NCBI GenBank assembly: GCA_934501115.1
Contig: CAKSTO010000004.1
Coordinates: 24,017-88,016 of the forward strand
DNA length: 64,000 bases
Direction: 5' to 3'
Origin: an uncultured Faecalibacterium sp.
Lineage (GTDB): Bacteria > Bacillota > Clostridia > Oscillospirales > Ruminococcaceae
Shown here: positions 25,288 through 33,697 of the stretch, one piece after another
Layout of the letters: every line of letters starts with the position of its first letter
How positions within the stretch are numbered: position 1 is the stretch's first letter
The notes under the pieces: generated by a model
The model's input: only the letters and a program-made list of their open reading frames with translations
What the model was told of the DNA's origin: nothing
Database searches by the model: none
Position numbers and translations under genes: made by a program

Positions 25288-27774
25288 TTGCCCTCCATCC
25301 ATCTCCCCATCCGTCAACTGGTGGAATTTCTGCTGCGCACCGGCAGCATCGACAGTCGTTTTGCGGGTTTTGACCGTGCTCTTGAAGGGGCGCGCATCCA
25401 CCGCAGATTGCAGAAAGCCGCCGGGGACGGCTACGAAGCAGAGGTTTTTCTCTCCGCCGACCGGGAAGCAGACGGCATCGTCTTCACGCTGGAGGGGCGT
25501 GCCGACGGCATTTTTACGGATGAAACCGGCACGACGGTCATTGACGAGATCAAGACCACCGCTGTCCCGTTCGACGAGATCCATGAGGAAATGAATGCCT
25601 GTCACTGGGCACAGGCCATGGTGTACGGTGCCATTTATTCTGCACAGCAAAACTTGCCAAAAATCGACGTGCGGCTGACCTATTATCAGATCGATACCGA
25701 TCAGACCGTTCGCTTTACCCGGCATTTCACCCAGCAAGAGCTGGACGAATTTCTGCACAAACTCCTTTGCCGGTATGTTCCCTGGGCACAGCGGCAGCTG
25801 GAATGGGGCAGCCGCCGCACGGCAAGCCTTTCGGTGCTGCAATTTCCCTTTGCAGAGTACCGTCCCGGGCAGCGGGCGCTGGCGGGCGAAGTCTACCGCG
25901 CCTGCCGCACCGGCAGGGATGCCAGCCGCAAAGGCGGCACGCGGCTGTTCTGTCAGGCTCCCACCGGCATCGGTAAGACCATGAGTGTTCTCTTCCCCGC
26001 CCTGCGCGCCATGGGCGAGGGCAGCGGCGAAAAGCTCTTTTATCTCACCGCACGCAATACGACGCAGGCCGCCGCTGAGGACGCAATCGCCCGGCTGCGA
26101 GCGTCTGCCCCCGGCCTTGCACTGCGCAGCGTCACCCTGACTGCCAAAGAAAAAGTCTGCCTGCACCCGGACGCCGAAGGCCGCCCCGCCTGCCTGCCCG
26201 AGCTGTGCCCCTATGCCAACGGCTACTACGACCGTATCAAGGACGCACTGTCCGCTCTGCTGGATGGCAGCGGGAGCTTTGACCGCGCTGCGCTGGCAGA
26301 AACTGCACAACGGTTTTCCGTCTGTCCCTTCGAGCTGGGGCTTGACCTGAGCGAGTGGTGCGATGTGGTCATCGGAGACTACAACTACCTGTTCGACCCT
26401 GTCGTGCACCTGAAGCGCTTCTTCGACAGCTCCGGCGATTGGCTGTTTCTCATTGATGAAGCGCACAATCTGCCCGACCGCGCCCGCGCCATGTACTCAG
26501 CCTCCTTTTCCAAAAGCGGCCTGACGGACGCAAAACGTGCTCTTGGAAAAGGCAGGAGCCGCCTGAAGAGCGCTCTGACCAAAGCCGACAAGGCGTTTCT
26601 GGAAGCCCGGAAGGCCTGCGTCCGGCTGGCACCGCGGCACACCCCGGAAGCAGGAGACCACTCCCCCGCCCAGACCAGTCTTCTGCCGGAAAACGCCGCA
26701 CCTGCACTGGAGCTGCCCGAGCCGGACTACGCACAGGACGGAACCGTATTTGTACGCGAATTACCTGCCGCATTGCTGGCTCCGCTGCGCGCCGTTCAGG
26801 CAGAATTGCAGAACTGGCTGGAAGCAAACCCGGATGCAGATGCCCATCCTCAGCTGCTGGAGCTGTACTTTGCGATACAGGACATTGCCCGCGCCGCCGA
26901 GCGGTACGACGGCCATTTTATCACCCAGCTGACTGCACACGGCAGTGAGTTGGAACTGCACCTGCTCTGTCTCGACCCTGCGCCTTTTGTGGACGCCAGC
27001 CTTGCTGCCGGGCGCAGCGCAGCGCTGTTCAGTGCCACGCTCACTCCGCCGGGTTATTACCGGAGCGTATTGGGCTGCGCCGATGCCCGGGCTGTGGCGC
27101 TGAACAGCCCCTTTCCCACAGAAAATCTCGGCCTGTACTGCCTGCCTGGGATCTCCACCCGCTACCGCGACCGGGGTTCCAGTGTGCCTGCTGTTTCGGA
27201 TGCATTGGCGTGTCTTGCGCAAAGCAAAGTCGGAAACTATTTTGCATTTTTCCCAAGCTACTCCTACCTGCGGCAGGTACACGAAGACTTTTCTGCACGA
27301 TACCCTGACATCCGCACTCTCGTACAGGAAAGCCGGCTGGACGACACCGCTCGGGCAGAGTTTCTGGCCAGATTTGTTCCCTCCCCCAAAGAAACTCTGC
27401 TGGGCTTCGGCGTGATGGGCGGCATCTTCGGTGAGGGCGTAGACCTTGCCGGTGACCGTCTCATCGGCTGCGCCATCGTGGGGGTCGGGCTGCCGCAGGT
27501 GAACCCCCGGCAGGAGATGCTGCGCCGTTACTACGACACACTGAACGGCTGCGGCTTCGACTACGCCTACCGCTACCCCGGCATGAACAAGGTCCTGCAG
27601 GCGGCAGGGCGAGTCATCCGCACGCCGGAGGACAGGGGCGTTGTTCTGCTGCTGGACGACCGTTTTACTCAGTCGGAATACACCCGGCTGTTTCCGCCGC
27701 ACTGGAGACAGATCGAATCCGTGCAAAGCAATCAGGAGCTGGAGAATAAGCTGCGGAGTTTCTGGAAAAATTGA
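25288..27774 (+). CDS. XPD/DinG-type DNA helicase with an N-terminal PD-(D/E)XK nuclease-like domain
   Basis: This 828-residue protein probably unwinds damaged DNA. The N-terminal 170 residues hold a Cas4/RecB-like core (RADGIF, then IDEIKTT and AQAMVYG). The helicase has Walker A (APTGIGKTM), an iron-sulfur cysteine set (VCLHP...CLPELCPYAN...CPFE), a DEAH box (LIDEAHNLPDRA) and motif VI (QAAGRVIRT). A TTG start at 25288 is placed 9 bases after AAGGAAG. A terminator follows. Its place after a uracil glycosylase fits a repair role. Confidence 0.9.
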   Translation: MPSIHLPIRQLVEFLLRTGSIDSRFAGFDRALEGARIHRRLQKAAGDGYEAEVFLSADREADGIVFTLEGRADGIFTDETGTTVIDEIKTTAVPFDEIHEEMNACHWAQAMVYGAIYSAQQNLPKIDVRLTYYQIDTDQTVRFTRHFTQQELDEFLHKLLCRYVPWAQRQLEWGSRRTASLSVLQFPFAEYRPGQRALAGEVYRACRTGRDASRKGGTRLFCQAPTGIGKTMSVLFPALRAMGEGSGEKLFYLTARNTTQAAAEDAIARLRASAPGLALRSVTLTAKEKVCLHPDAEGRPACLPELCPYANGYYDRIKDALSALLDGSGSFDRAALAETAQRFSVCPFELGLDLSEWCDVVIGDYNYLFDPVVHLKRFFDSSGDWLFLIDEAHNLPDRARAMYSASFSKSGLTDAKRALGKGRSRLKSALTKADKAFLEARKACVRLAPRHTPEAGDHSPAQTSLLPENAAPALELPEPDYAQDGTVFVRELPAALLAPLRAVQAELQNWLEANPDADAHPQLLELYFAIQDIARAAERYDGHFITQLTAHGSELELHLLCLDPAPFVDASLAAGRSAALFSATLTPPGYYRSVLGCADARAVALNSPFPTENLGLYCLPGISTRYRDRGSSVPAVSDALACLAQSKVGNYFAFFPSYSYLRQVHEDFSARYPDIRTLVQESRLDDTARAEFLARFVPSPKETLLGFGVMGGIFGEGVDLAGDRLIGCAIVGVGLPQVNPRQEMLRRYYDTLNGCGFDYAYRYPGMNKVLQAAGRVIRTPEDRGVVLLLDDRFTQSEYTRLFPPHWRQIESVQSNQELENKLRSFWKN

Positions 27775-27778
27775 CAGC

Positions 27779-27812
27779 AAAAAAAGCTGATGCGGCTGCA
27801 TCAGCTTTTTTG
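27779..27812. terminator. Bidirectional terminator between the helicase and panE-like genes
   Basis: AAAAAGCTGATGC-ggct-GCATCAGCTTTTTT; perfect stem with A and T runs on either side. Confidence 0.9.
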
Positions 27813-27872
27813 TATCTTATGGGCAGCTCTCTCACAGCAGTGCAGAAAACGCCCTGCTCTGCCCCTATGGGT

Positions 27873-28832
27873 TCACTGCTTTTTCAGCAAAGTTTCCCAG
27901 GATGGCATCTGCTGCCGCAGATTCTCCCACATGGGCATCGCCGTGCCGGTCTGCCTGCGCAAGGCCTCAAAGGCTTCGTCCAGATACTGCATTTCCGGTA
28001 CCGCATGCATCGCATGATCCGACGCACACAGACGTCCCAGCGGCGTTTTTGCCATGACAAAGACCATCGCTTCCATCTGACGGCGCCCCGAAGAACCCTG
28101 TCTGAACACATCGGTGTTGTCCTTGTCGTTTACCGGAATGCCTGCATCTTTCAGCATCAGGCAGGCTTCATAGGCTGCATCCAGAATGGCACCGCGCTGC
28201 TGTCTGGTCGCGCGGGTCAGGTCGCCGTTGCAGGCGTAGCACACATAGCAGACCGGCAGAATGAGCGCAATATGGCACTTGAGCCACTCATCCATATCAC
28301 CGTAAAAAGTCAGCTTATATTTTACGCCGTCGAACGCCGTCTTGAGCCGGATCCGGAAAGTGCCGGAAAGCGGAGTCGTTGCACCGCCCACCGTCATGCC
28401 GACTCCGGTGTGCACGCTGATCACACGATCTCTCTCTCGGCGTCCGGCGCTGTTCTGGAAGCCGAATGCGACCTTGTCTGCCGGACGCTGCAGATACTGC
28501 AGGATCTCCTTTGCATGAGGATCGTTGCCCACGAACACAAAGTACTGGCTGCGGTTCTGCTTCAGAATGGGCAGCACCTCCGGCAGCTGACCCGCCTGCA
28601 TCACCACAAAGATCAGGTCGTAGAAATCGTCCGGAGCCAGTGCGTCCACCGTCCGCACCCGGTCGATGGTCGTTTTGCGCTGTACCCAGTGGCGGATGAC
28701 CAGCCCCTTCTGATCGATCATCTCCTTCCACTCGCCCCGCGCAAGAAGCGTAACAACGTTCTTTTTGTTCTGCGTCAGCACATGTGCCAGCTCGCAGCCC
28801 AAAACGCCCGCGCCGTAAACCAGGATCCTCAT
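27873..28832 (-). CDS. Ketopantoate reductase family (ApbA/PanE-like) oxidoreductase
   Basis: This 319-residue protein has an N-terminal Rossmann fold (MRILVYGAGVLGCELAHVL) with the GxGxxG NAD(P) site and a helical C-terminal half. The overall plan is that of ketopantoate reductases, but the C-terminal catalytic Lys region is divergent, so the substrate may not be ketopantoate. It follows a small HMA protein gene on the same strand. No other pantothenate gene is nearby. Confidence 0.78.
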   Translation of the reverse strand: MRILVYGAGVLGCELAHVLTQNKKNVVTLLARGEWKEMIDQKGLVIRHWVQRKTTIDRVRTVDALAPDDFYDLIFVVMQAGQLPEVLPILKQNRSQYFVFVGNDPHAKEILQYLQRPADKVAFGFQNSAGRRERDRVISVHTGVGMTVGGATTPLSGTFRIRLKTAFDGVKYKLTFYGDMDEWLKCHIALILPVCYVCYACNGDLTRATRQQRGAILDAAYEACLMLKDAGIPVNDKDNTDVFRQGSSGRRQMEAMVFVMAKTPLGRLCASDHAMHAVPEMQYLDEAFEALRRQTGTAMPMWENLRQQMPSWETLLKKQ

Positions 28833-28869
28833 CCAAATGCGCCTCCCTTACTGTCCGAAACCGTTGTTC

Positions 28870-29130
28870 TTATTTTTTCAGGAACGAGAAGAAGCCTTTT
28901 TTCTCGTAGGGAGCACTCTTCACGCCCTTGACCTCGTAGCCGGTGGCGTTGATGGCCTCGCGCAGCTTCCGCTCATCCAGTGGCTGTTCCGACTGAATGA
29001 CTGTCTGACCCCTGCTATGGGAAGAAGAGACCTTCTTCACCTCCGGGAACGCCCTTCGCACCGCTTCGTTGACATGGCTCTCGCACATGCCGCACATCAT
29101 ACCATCAACTTTTACTGTCGTTTCAATCAT
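28870..29130 (-). CDS. Small HMA-domain heavy-metal binding protein
   Basis: This 86-residue protein has a CopZ-like HMA fold with the metal motif GMMCGMCESHV, then NATGYEVKGV and a short basic tail (EKKGFFSFLKK). It may carry Cu(I) or another soft metal. The ATG at 29130 has a TGGAGGGG site; an ATG eight codons upstream overlaps that site. It lies far from copA and is paired with the panE-like gene. Confidence 0.85.
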   Translation of the reverse strand: MIETTVKVDGMMCGMCESHVNEAVRRAFPEVKKVSSSHSRGQTVIQSEQPLDERKLREAINATGYEVKGVKSAPYEKKGFFSFLKK

Positions 29131-29174
29131 TTTATTCCCCTCCAGATCTTTCATGCGCTGCAGGCGCGCCGCAT

Positions 29175-29194
29175 CCGTTAGGGAGTGCTAACCG
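29175..29194 (-). promoter_or_regulatory. GTTAG-N6-CTAAC dyad in the HMA gene leader
   Basis: An interrupted inverted repeat CGTTAG-ggagtg-CTAAC lies about 45 bases before the HMA start codon. It might be a metal-regulator operator or simply a small hairpin; the half sites recall DtxR-type boxes but the spacing does not. Confidence 0.3.
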
Positions 29195-29301
29195 TTGCTT
29201 CAAATAAAACGCCGTCAGGGTCTGCCCCGGCAGCGGTACGGAGCGGCTCCCTCTGGTCTGGTAGGTCTGCTCAGAAAAATGTACGCATGGTTCTTAACTT
29301 C

Positions 29302-29330
29302 ATCATATCACATCGGTCGGATAAATGCAA
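29302..29330 (-). promoter_or_regulatory. Promoter of the HMA-panE-like pair
   Basis: Minus-strand TTGCAT (29330-29325), a 17-base spacer and TATGAT (29307-29302). The leader is about 170 bases long and gene-free. Confidence 0.75.
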
Positions 29331-29359
29331 GACGAAAAGTTCTCCCTGTTCAAGGTACC

Positions 29360-29875
29360 TTAATACTCGATCCCCTTCCGTGCGGCAATGCCTTTCTGAT
29401 ACGGGTGGCGGCGGCACTTCATTTCAGTCACATAGTCAGCCGCGCTCAGCATCCATTCAGGGGCTGCATGGGCGGTCAGCACGCATTCGCGCCCGGCAGG
29501 GCGCTGCAGCACAGCTTTTTGCAGAAGCTCTCTATCCACCATATCCAGCTCCCATGCACTGCCTGCCTCATCCAGAATCAGAAGGTCGGACGGTTCTGCC
29601 ATGGCAGCTGTGAGGTTTTCGTTCTGCAGCTGCCGGGTGGCAGCCTTTTCGGCATCATTCATCTGAAAAACAAATTTCTGCCCTGCCTTGCCCCGGTAGA
29701 CTTTTGCCCCCAATCGTTCCAGCAGCGGGATCTCGCCGCTTTTGCTGCCCTTCAAAAACTGCAGGATCACTACACGCTTTCCACTGCCCAGTGCCCGCAG
29801 GGCAAGCCCCATGGCAGCAGTGGTCTTGCCCTTGCCGTCGCCGTAATACAGATGCAGAAGTCCGATGCGTTCCAT
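29360..29875 (-). CDS. cobO: Cob(I)yrinic acid a,c-diamide adenosyltransferase, CobO/BtuR type
   Basis: This 171-residue enzyme adds the adenosyl group to corrinoids. It has the P-loop GDGKGKTTAA, then LQFLKGSKSGE, LLILDEAGSAWEL and a terminal GIAARKGIEY. It lacks the longer N-terminus of some CobA proteins. The start at 29875 follows AGGAGAGGGAG; an earlier in-frame start would overlap the glyA terminator. No other cobalamin genes or B12 riboswitch are seen here, so it may serve corrinoid salvage. Confidence 0.92.
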   Translation of the reverse strand: MERIGLLHLYYGDGKGKTTAAMGLALRALGSGKRVVILQFLKGSKSGEIPLLERLGAKVYRGKAGQKFVFQMNDAEKAATRQLQNENLTAAMAEPSDLLILDEAGSAWELDMVDRELLQKAVLQRPAGRECVLTAHAAPEWMLSAADYVTEMKCRRHPYQKGIAARKGIEY

Positions 29876-29924
29876 GGTTGGTTCTCCCTCTCCTGAATTT
29901 GAATCTATGGTAGCATAAAAAGGC

Positions 29925-29961
29925 TGAAAAAGAAAGGGGAAGCATCCGCAGACGCTCCCCC
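29925..29961 (-). terminator. Terminator of glyA
   Basis: Minus-strand GGGGgAGCgTC-tgcg-GAtGCTtCCCC followed by TTTCTTTTTC. Confidence 0.75.
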
Positions 29962-29975
29962 TTGCAAATGTGTTT

Positions 29976-31229
29976 TTACTGATACAGCGGGAATTCATCG
30001 GTCAATTTCAGCACACGGGCGCTGATCTCGTCCTTCTTCTCGTCATAGTGCCAGATGCAGTCTGCAATGCAGTCTGCGATCACCTTCATCTCGTCTGCAC
30101 CCATACCGCGGGTGGTAACTGCCGGAGTGCCCAGACGGACACCGGAGGTAACAAAGGGGCTGCGGGTCTCGCCGGGAACCGTGTTTTTGTTGGCGGTGAT
30201 GTGCACGCTGTCAAGGCGAGCCTCCAGCTCCTTGCCGGTGCACTCCTCGTCGCGCAGGTCGATGAGCATCAGGTGGTTGTCAGTGCCGCCGGACACCAGC
30301 TTGACGCCGCGTGCCTGCAGCTCAGCAGCCATTGCCTGTGCATTTTCAACGATCTTGCGCGCATACTCCTTAAATTCCGGCTTCAGTGCCTCGCCGAAGC
30401 ATACAGCCTTTGCTGCGATGACGTGCTCCAGCGGGCCGCCCTGCGTGCCGGGGAACACCGCAGAGTTGATGCGCTTTGCAATGACCGGGTTGTTGGTCAG
30501 GATCAGGCCGCCGCGGGGGCCGCGCAGCGTCTTGTGCGTCGTGGTGGTCACAACGTCTGCATAGGGCACAGGGCTCTGGTGATAGCCGCCTGCCACCAGA
30601 CCGGCGATGTGAGCCATGTCGACCATCAGGTATGCGCCGTAGCCGTGGGCGATCTCAGCGATCTTCTGGAAGTCGATGGCACGGGGGTAAGCGGATGCAC
30701 CGGCCACGATCAGTCTGGGACGCACCTTCTTGACCTGCTTTTCCAGCTCGACGTAATCGATCACGCCGTCAGCGTTGACGCCATAGGAGACGAAATGATA
30801 GTTTTTGCCGGACATATTCACCGGAGAGCCGTGGGTCAGATGGCCGCCCTGCGACAGATCCATGCCCATGACGGTATCGCCCAGATCCAGCAGAGCAAAG
30901 TAAACGGCCAGATTGGCCTGTGCACCGGAGTGCGGCTGAACATTGGCATATTTTGCGCCGAACAGCTTGCAGGCACGCTCAATGGCAATGTTCTCCACCT
31001 CGTCCACATAAGCACAGCCGCCATAGTAACGCTTGCCGGGCAGACCCTCGGCGTACTTGTTGGTCAGGATGCTGCCCATTGCAGCCATCACCGCCGGAGA
31101 GACGATGTTTTCGCTGGCGATCAGCTCGATGTTCTGGCGCTGCCGTGTCAGCTCACGGTTCATCGCCGCAGCCAGCTCCGGGTCAACGGTGTTGACCAGA
31201 CCGATGGTGTCCATCATTTCACTGTACAT
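29976..31229 (-). CDS. glyA: Serine hydroxymethyltransferase
   Basis: This 417-residue PLP enzyme converts serine and tetrahydrofolate to glycine and methylene-THF, feeding the folate genes divergently encoded next to it. Family blocks are RQRQNIELIASENIVSPAVM, GLPGKRYYGGC, the PLP lysine in TTTTHKTLRGPRGG and FPGTQGGPLEH. The start at 31229 follows GAGAGGGG. It is read from its own promoter, divergent from the folate operon. Confidence 0.97.
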   Translation of the reverse strand: MYSEMMDTIGLVNTVDPELAAAMNRELTRQRQNIELIASENIVSPAVMAAMGSILTNKYAEGLPGKRYYGGCAYVDEVENIAIERACKLFGAKYANVQPHSGAQANLAVYFALLDLGDTVMGMDLSQGGHLTHGSPVNMSGKNYHFVSYGVNADGVIDYVELEKQVKKVRPRLIVAGASAYPRAIDFQKIAEIAHGYGAYLMVDMAHIAGLVAGGYHQSPVPYADVVTTTTHKTLRGPRGGLILTNNPVIAKRINSAVFPGTQGGPLEHVIAAKAVCFGEALKPEFKEYARKIVENAQAMAAELQARGVKLVSGGTDNHLMLIDLRDEECTGKELEARLDSVHITANKNTVPGETRSPFVTSGVRLGTPAVTTRGMGADEMKVIADCIADCIWHYDEKKDEISARVLKLTDEFPLYQ

Positions 31230-31322
31230 AATTTTAACCCCTCTCAATTCCCGGGCAGGCACCCGGGTTCCTGATCGTTCCAAGCCACTCTGCTCCGCGC
31301 ACGAACCGAATTGCTTTCTATA

Positions 31323-31351
31323 ATCATAGCAGAAACTTGCAGGATCTTCAA
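31323..31351 (-). promoter_or_regulatory. Promoter of glyA
   Basis: Minus-strand TTGAAG (31351-31346), a 17-base spacer and TATGAT (31328-31323). The leader to the start codon is about 85 bases. Confidence 0.75.
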
Positions 31352-31477
31352 CTTCCATTCTGACAAAAGGCTTGCTTTTTTTGTCTGAAGTGTTTATTAT
31401 ACTTGTATAAAAATGCAGTGCCGATTTTGTATCATTTTCAAGTCAGTCCGGTCATAGATGAAATGAGGTGTTCTCTG

Positions 31478-32050
31478 GTGACGGTCCGTGAAGAAAAAGA
31501 GGTACAGCGCGGCGCAGGCCGTGCCGCCCGCAAGGCGCTTTCTGCCAGAGAACGTGCTGCCGCCAGCGCAGCTCTGTGCGCGAATCTCTGGTGTCTGGAC
31601 GCGGTGCGGAACGCCCGCACCCTCCTGCTGTATTCAGCTTTTGGCTCTGAAGCCGACCTTTCCGCTTTTGCGGAAAAGGCGCGGGCACAGGGCAAAACGC
31701 TGGCATACCCGGTATGCGGGGAGGGGTACACGCTCACCGCTGCCGTGCCCGGCTCAGACGGCTGGGAGGTGGGACAGTACGGCATCCGCACGCCCGTTCT
31801 GAACCGGTCAGCGCTTTTGCCGCCGGAATCTCTGGATGCCGTTCTGGTGCCCTGCACAGCCTTCGATGCGGAGTGTTTCCGGGTGGGCATGGGCAAGGGC
31901 TACTATGACCGCTATCTTCCCCGCTGTAAAAACGCGGTGAAGGTGGGCATTGCATTTGAGGCACAGCGGGTCGCCCGCGCAGCCGTGGATGAGCACGACC
32001 AGCGGCTGGACATTTTTGTGACAGAGGGAGAAATTTACCGATGGAAATGA
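31478..32050 (+). CDS. 5-formyltetrahydrofolate cyclo-ligase
   Basis: This 190-residue enzyme turns 5-formyl-THF into 5,10-methenyl-THF with ATP. It has the N-terminal basic segment RKALSARERAA, the YGIRTP and VLVPCTAFD motifs and the family signature RVGMGKGYYDRYL. A GTG at 31478 seven bases after GAGGTG is preferred; an ATG five codons upstream overlaps that site. It overlaps the next gene by 10 bases. Confidence 0.9.
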   Translation: MTVREEKEVQRGAGRAARKALSARERAAASAALCANLWCLDAVRNARTLLLYSAFGSEADLSAFAEKARAQGKTLAYPVCGEGYTLTAAVPGSDGWEVGQYGIRTPVLNRSALLPPESLDAVLVPCTAFDAECFRVGMGKGYYDRYLPRCKNAVKVGIAFEAQRVARAAVDEHDQRLDIFVTEGEIYRWK

Positions 32051-32676
32051 TCGATCTGAGCTGCGAAACGTTTCTCGCAGAATTAGCCGGAAAGTCGCCC
32101 ACGCCGGGCGGCGGCGGTGCCTCAGCGCTGGTGGGGGCTGCCGGTGTGGCGCTGGGCAGCATGGTGGGCAGCCTGACCACCGGCAAGAAGAAATACGCCG
32201 CCGTGGAAGCGGACATTCAGGCTCTGAACGCCAAGGCGGCAGTGCTGCGCAAAGAGCTGGAAGCGCTGGTTCAGGCCGATGCCGCAGCCTTTGCTCCGCT
32301 GGCCGAGGCATACGGTCTGCCGAAGGATACGCCGGAGCAGGCGGCTTATAAGGCCGCTGTTCTGGAAAAGTCGCTGGATGCCGCCTGCGCTGTGCCGCTG
32401 AAGATCATGGAAAAGTGTGCCGAAGGCATCGTTCTGGTGGAGGAATACGCCGCCAAAGGCAGCGTAATGGCCGTCTCGGATGCAGGCTGTGCCGCCGCGC
32501 TGTGCAAGGCAGCTTTGCAGGCCGCAAGTCTGAATGTATTTATCAATACAAAGCTCATGACCGACCGGAGCCATGCCGCCGCGTTGGATGCAAAGGCAGA
32601 CGGGCTTCTGGCCGAATTTGTACCCCGGGCGGATGCCGTGTTTGCAGTGGTAACCGAGAAACTGCGGGGGAAATGA
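32041..32676 (+). CDS. FchA-type cyclodeaminase/cyclohydrolase (methenyl-THF cyclohydrolase)
   Basis: This 211-residue all-helical protein belongs to the formiminotransferase-cyclodeaminase C-terminal family, whose stand-alone clostridial members (FchA) interconvert methenyl-THF and 10-formyl-THF. It has the typical LAGKSPTPGGGGASAL and CAEGIVLVEEYAAKGSVMAVSDAG segments. It sits between 5-FCL and a FolD that has lost its own cyclohydrolase residues, so it probably supplies that step. Confidence 0.88.
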   Translation: MEMIDLSCETFLAELAGKSPTPGGGGASALVGAAGVALGSMVGSLTTGKKKYAAVEADIQALNAKAAVLRKELEALVQADAAAFAPLAEAYGLPKDTPEQAAYKAAVLEKSLDAACAVPLKIMEKCAEGIVLVEEYAAKGSVMAVSDAGCAAALCKAALQAASLNVFINTKLMTDRSHAAALDAKADGLLAEFVPRADAVFAVVTEKLRGK

Positions 32677-32736
32677 CCAGCAGGAAGCAGATCAAAGCAT
32701 CTTCCTACGATAAAATCATGAGTGAGGGAAAGTATT

Positions 32737-33591
32737 ATGGCAACGATTTTGAAAGGTGCGCCGGTAGTAGCCGCCATGAACGAACGCAGCGCAGCCTTAT
32801 GCGAACAGCTCAAGACAAAGGGTATCACTCCCACCCTGGCCGTGGTGCGTGTGGGGGAACGGGAGGACGACCTCTCCTATGAGCGCGGTGTCCTGACCCG
32901 CTGCAGCAAGGTGGGTGTGGAGGTAAAGCAGTTTCTTCTGCCTGCCGATGCCTCGCAGGACGACCTGCTGAAGGTCATTGCAGCGATCAATGCGGACGAC
33001 GCCATCCACGGATGCCTGCTGTTCCGCCCCCTGCCCAAGCAGTTCAATGACCGTACCGTGCGCGCAGCGCTTGCGCCGGAAAAAGACATCGATGGCATCA
33101 CAGACGGCTCCCTGGCCGGCATATTTACCAACACTGACCTCGGCTACGCTCCCTGCACCGCGCAGGCCTGTCTGGAGATCCTGAAATACTACAGCATTCC
33201 CCTTTCCGGCAGGCGTGCTGTCGTGGTGGGACGCAGCCTCGTGGTGGGCAAGCCTGCTGCCATGATGCTGGATCGCGAGAACGCCACCGTGACCATCTGC
33301 AACTCCCGCACCCGGGATCTCCCCGCCCTTTGCAGGGAAGCCGATGTGGTCGTGGTCGCCATGGGTAAGATGGGCGCCGTGGGTGCCGACTGCCTGCGGG
33401 AAGGTCAGACTGTGGTCGATGTGGGCATCCATGTGACCGATGAAGGCAGGCTCTGCGGCGACGTAAAGTTTGATGAAGCCGAGCCTGTTGTAGACGCCAT
33501 CACCCCGGTGCCCGGCGGCGTTGGCACCGTGACCACCTCGGTTCTGGTGGGGCATGTAGTGCAGGCCGCCGCCAAAAAGATCGGGCTGTAA
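32737..33591 (+). CDS. folD: FolD-family methylene-THF dehydrogenase lacking cyclohydrolase residues
   Basis: This 284-residue protein has the FolD fold: a Rossmann NADP domain (AVVVGRSLVVGKPAAMML), the KDIDG motif and the TPVPGGVGTVT end. Aligned by eye to E. coli FolD, the YVxxK lysine needed for cyclohydrolase activity is replaced (SYERGVLTRC) and the Gln of VQLPLP is absent (LLFRPLP), while the Asp of KDIDG is kept. It is therefore probably a dehydrogenase only. The ATG at 32737 follows GAGGG. It is last in the 5-FCL-FchA-FolD operon. Confidence 0.88.
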   Translation: MATILKGAPVVAAMNERSAALCEQLKTKGITPTLAVVRVGEREDDLSYERGVLTRCSKVGVEVKQFLLPADASQDDLLKVIAAINADDAIHGCLLFRPLPKQFNDRTVRAALAPEKDIDGITDGSLAGIFTNTDLGYAPCTAQACLEILKYYSIPLSGRRAVVVGRSLVVGKPAAMMLDRENATVTICNSRTRDLPALCREADVVVVAMGKMGAVGADCLREGQTVVDVGIHVTDEGRLCGDVKFDEAEPVVDAITPVPGGVGTVTTSVLVGHVVQAAAKKIGL

Positions 33592-33611
33592 CGAATCATA
33601 GAACTATAAAA

Positions 33612-33688
33612 TAAAAGACGCTTGATTCACTGCTGTATGCTTCCCTGCCAGGGAAACCTATTCAGACAAAACCAAGCGTCTTTTTTAT
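33612..33688. terminator. Long bidirectional terminator between folD and mraY-like genes
   Basis: AAAGACGCTTG...CAAGCGTCTTT outer stem with an inner TTCCCTG-c-CAGGGAA stem; T runs occur on both strands. Confidence 0.8.
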
Positions 33689-33697
33689 TGCTATATT

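Noticed and set aside
29131..29359. B12 riboswitch near cobO
   Set aside because: No B12 box or conserved core is present in the gaps on either side of cobO.
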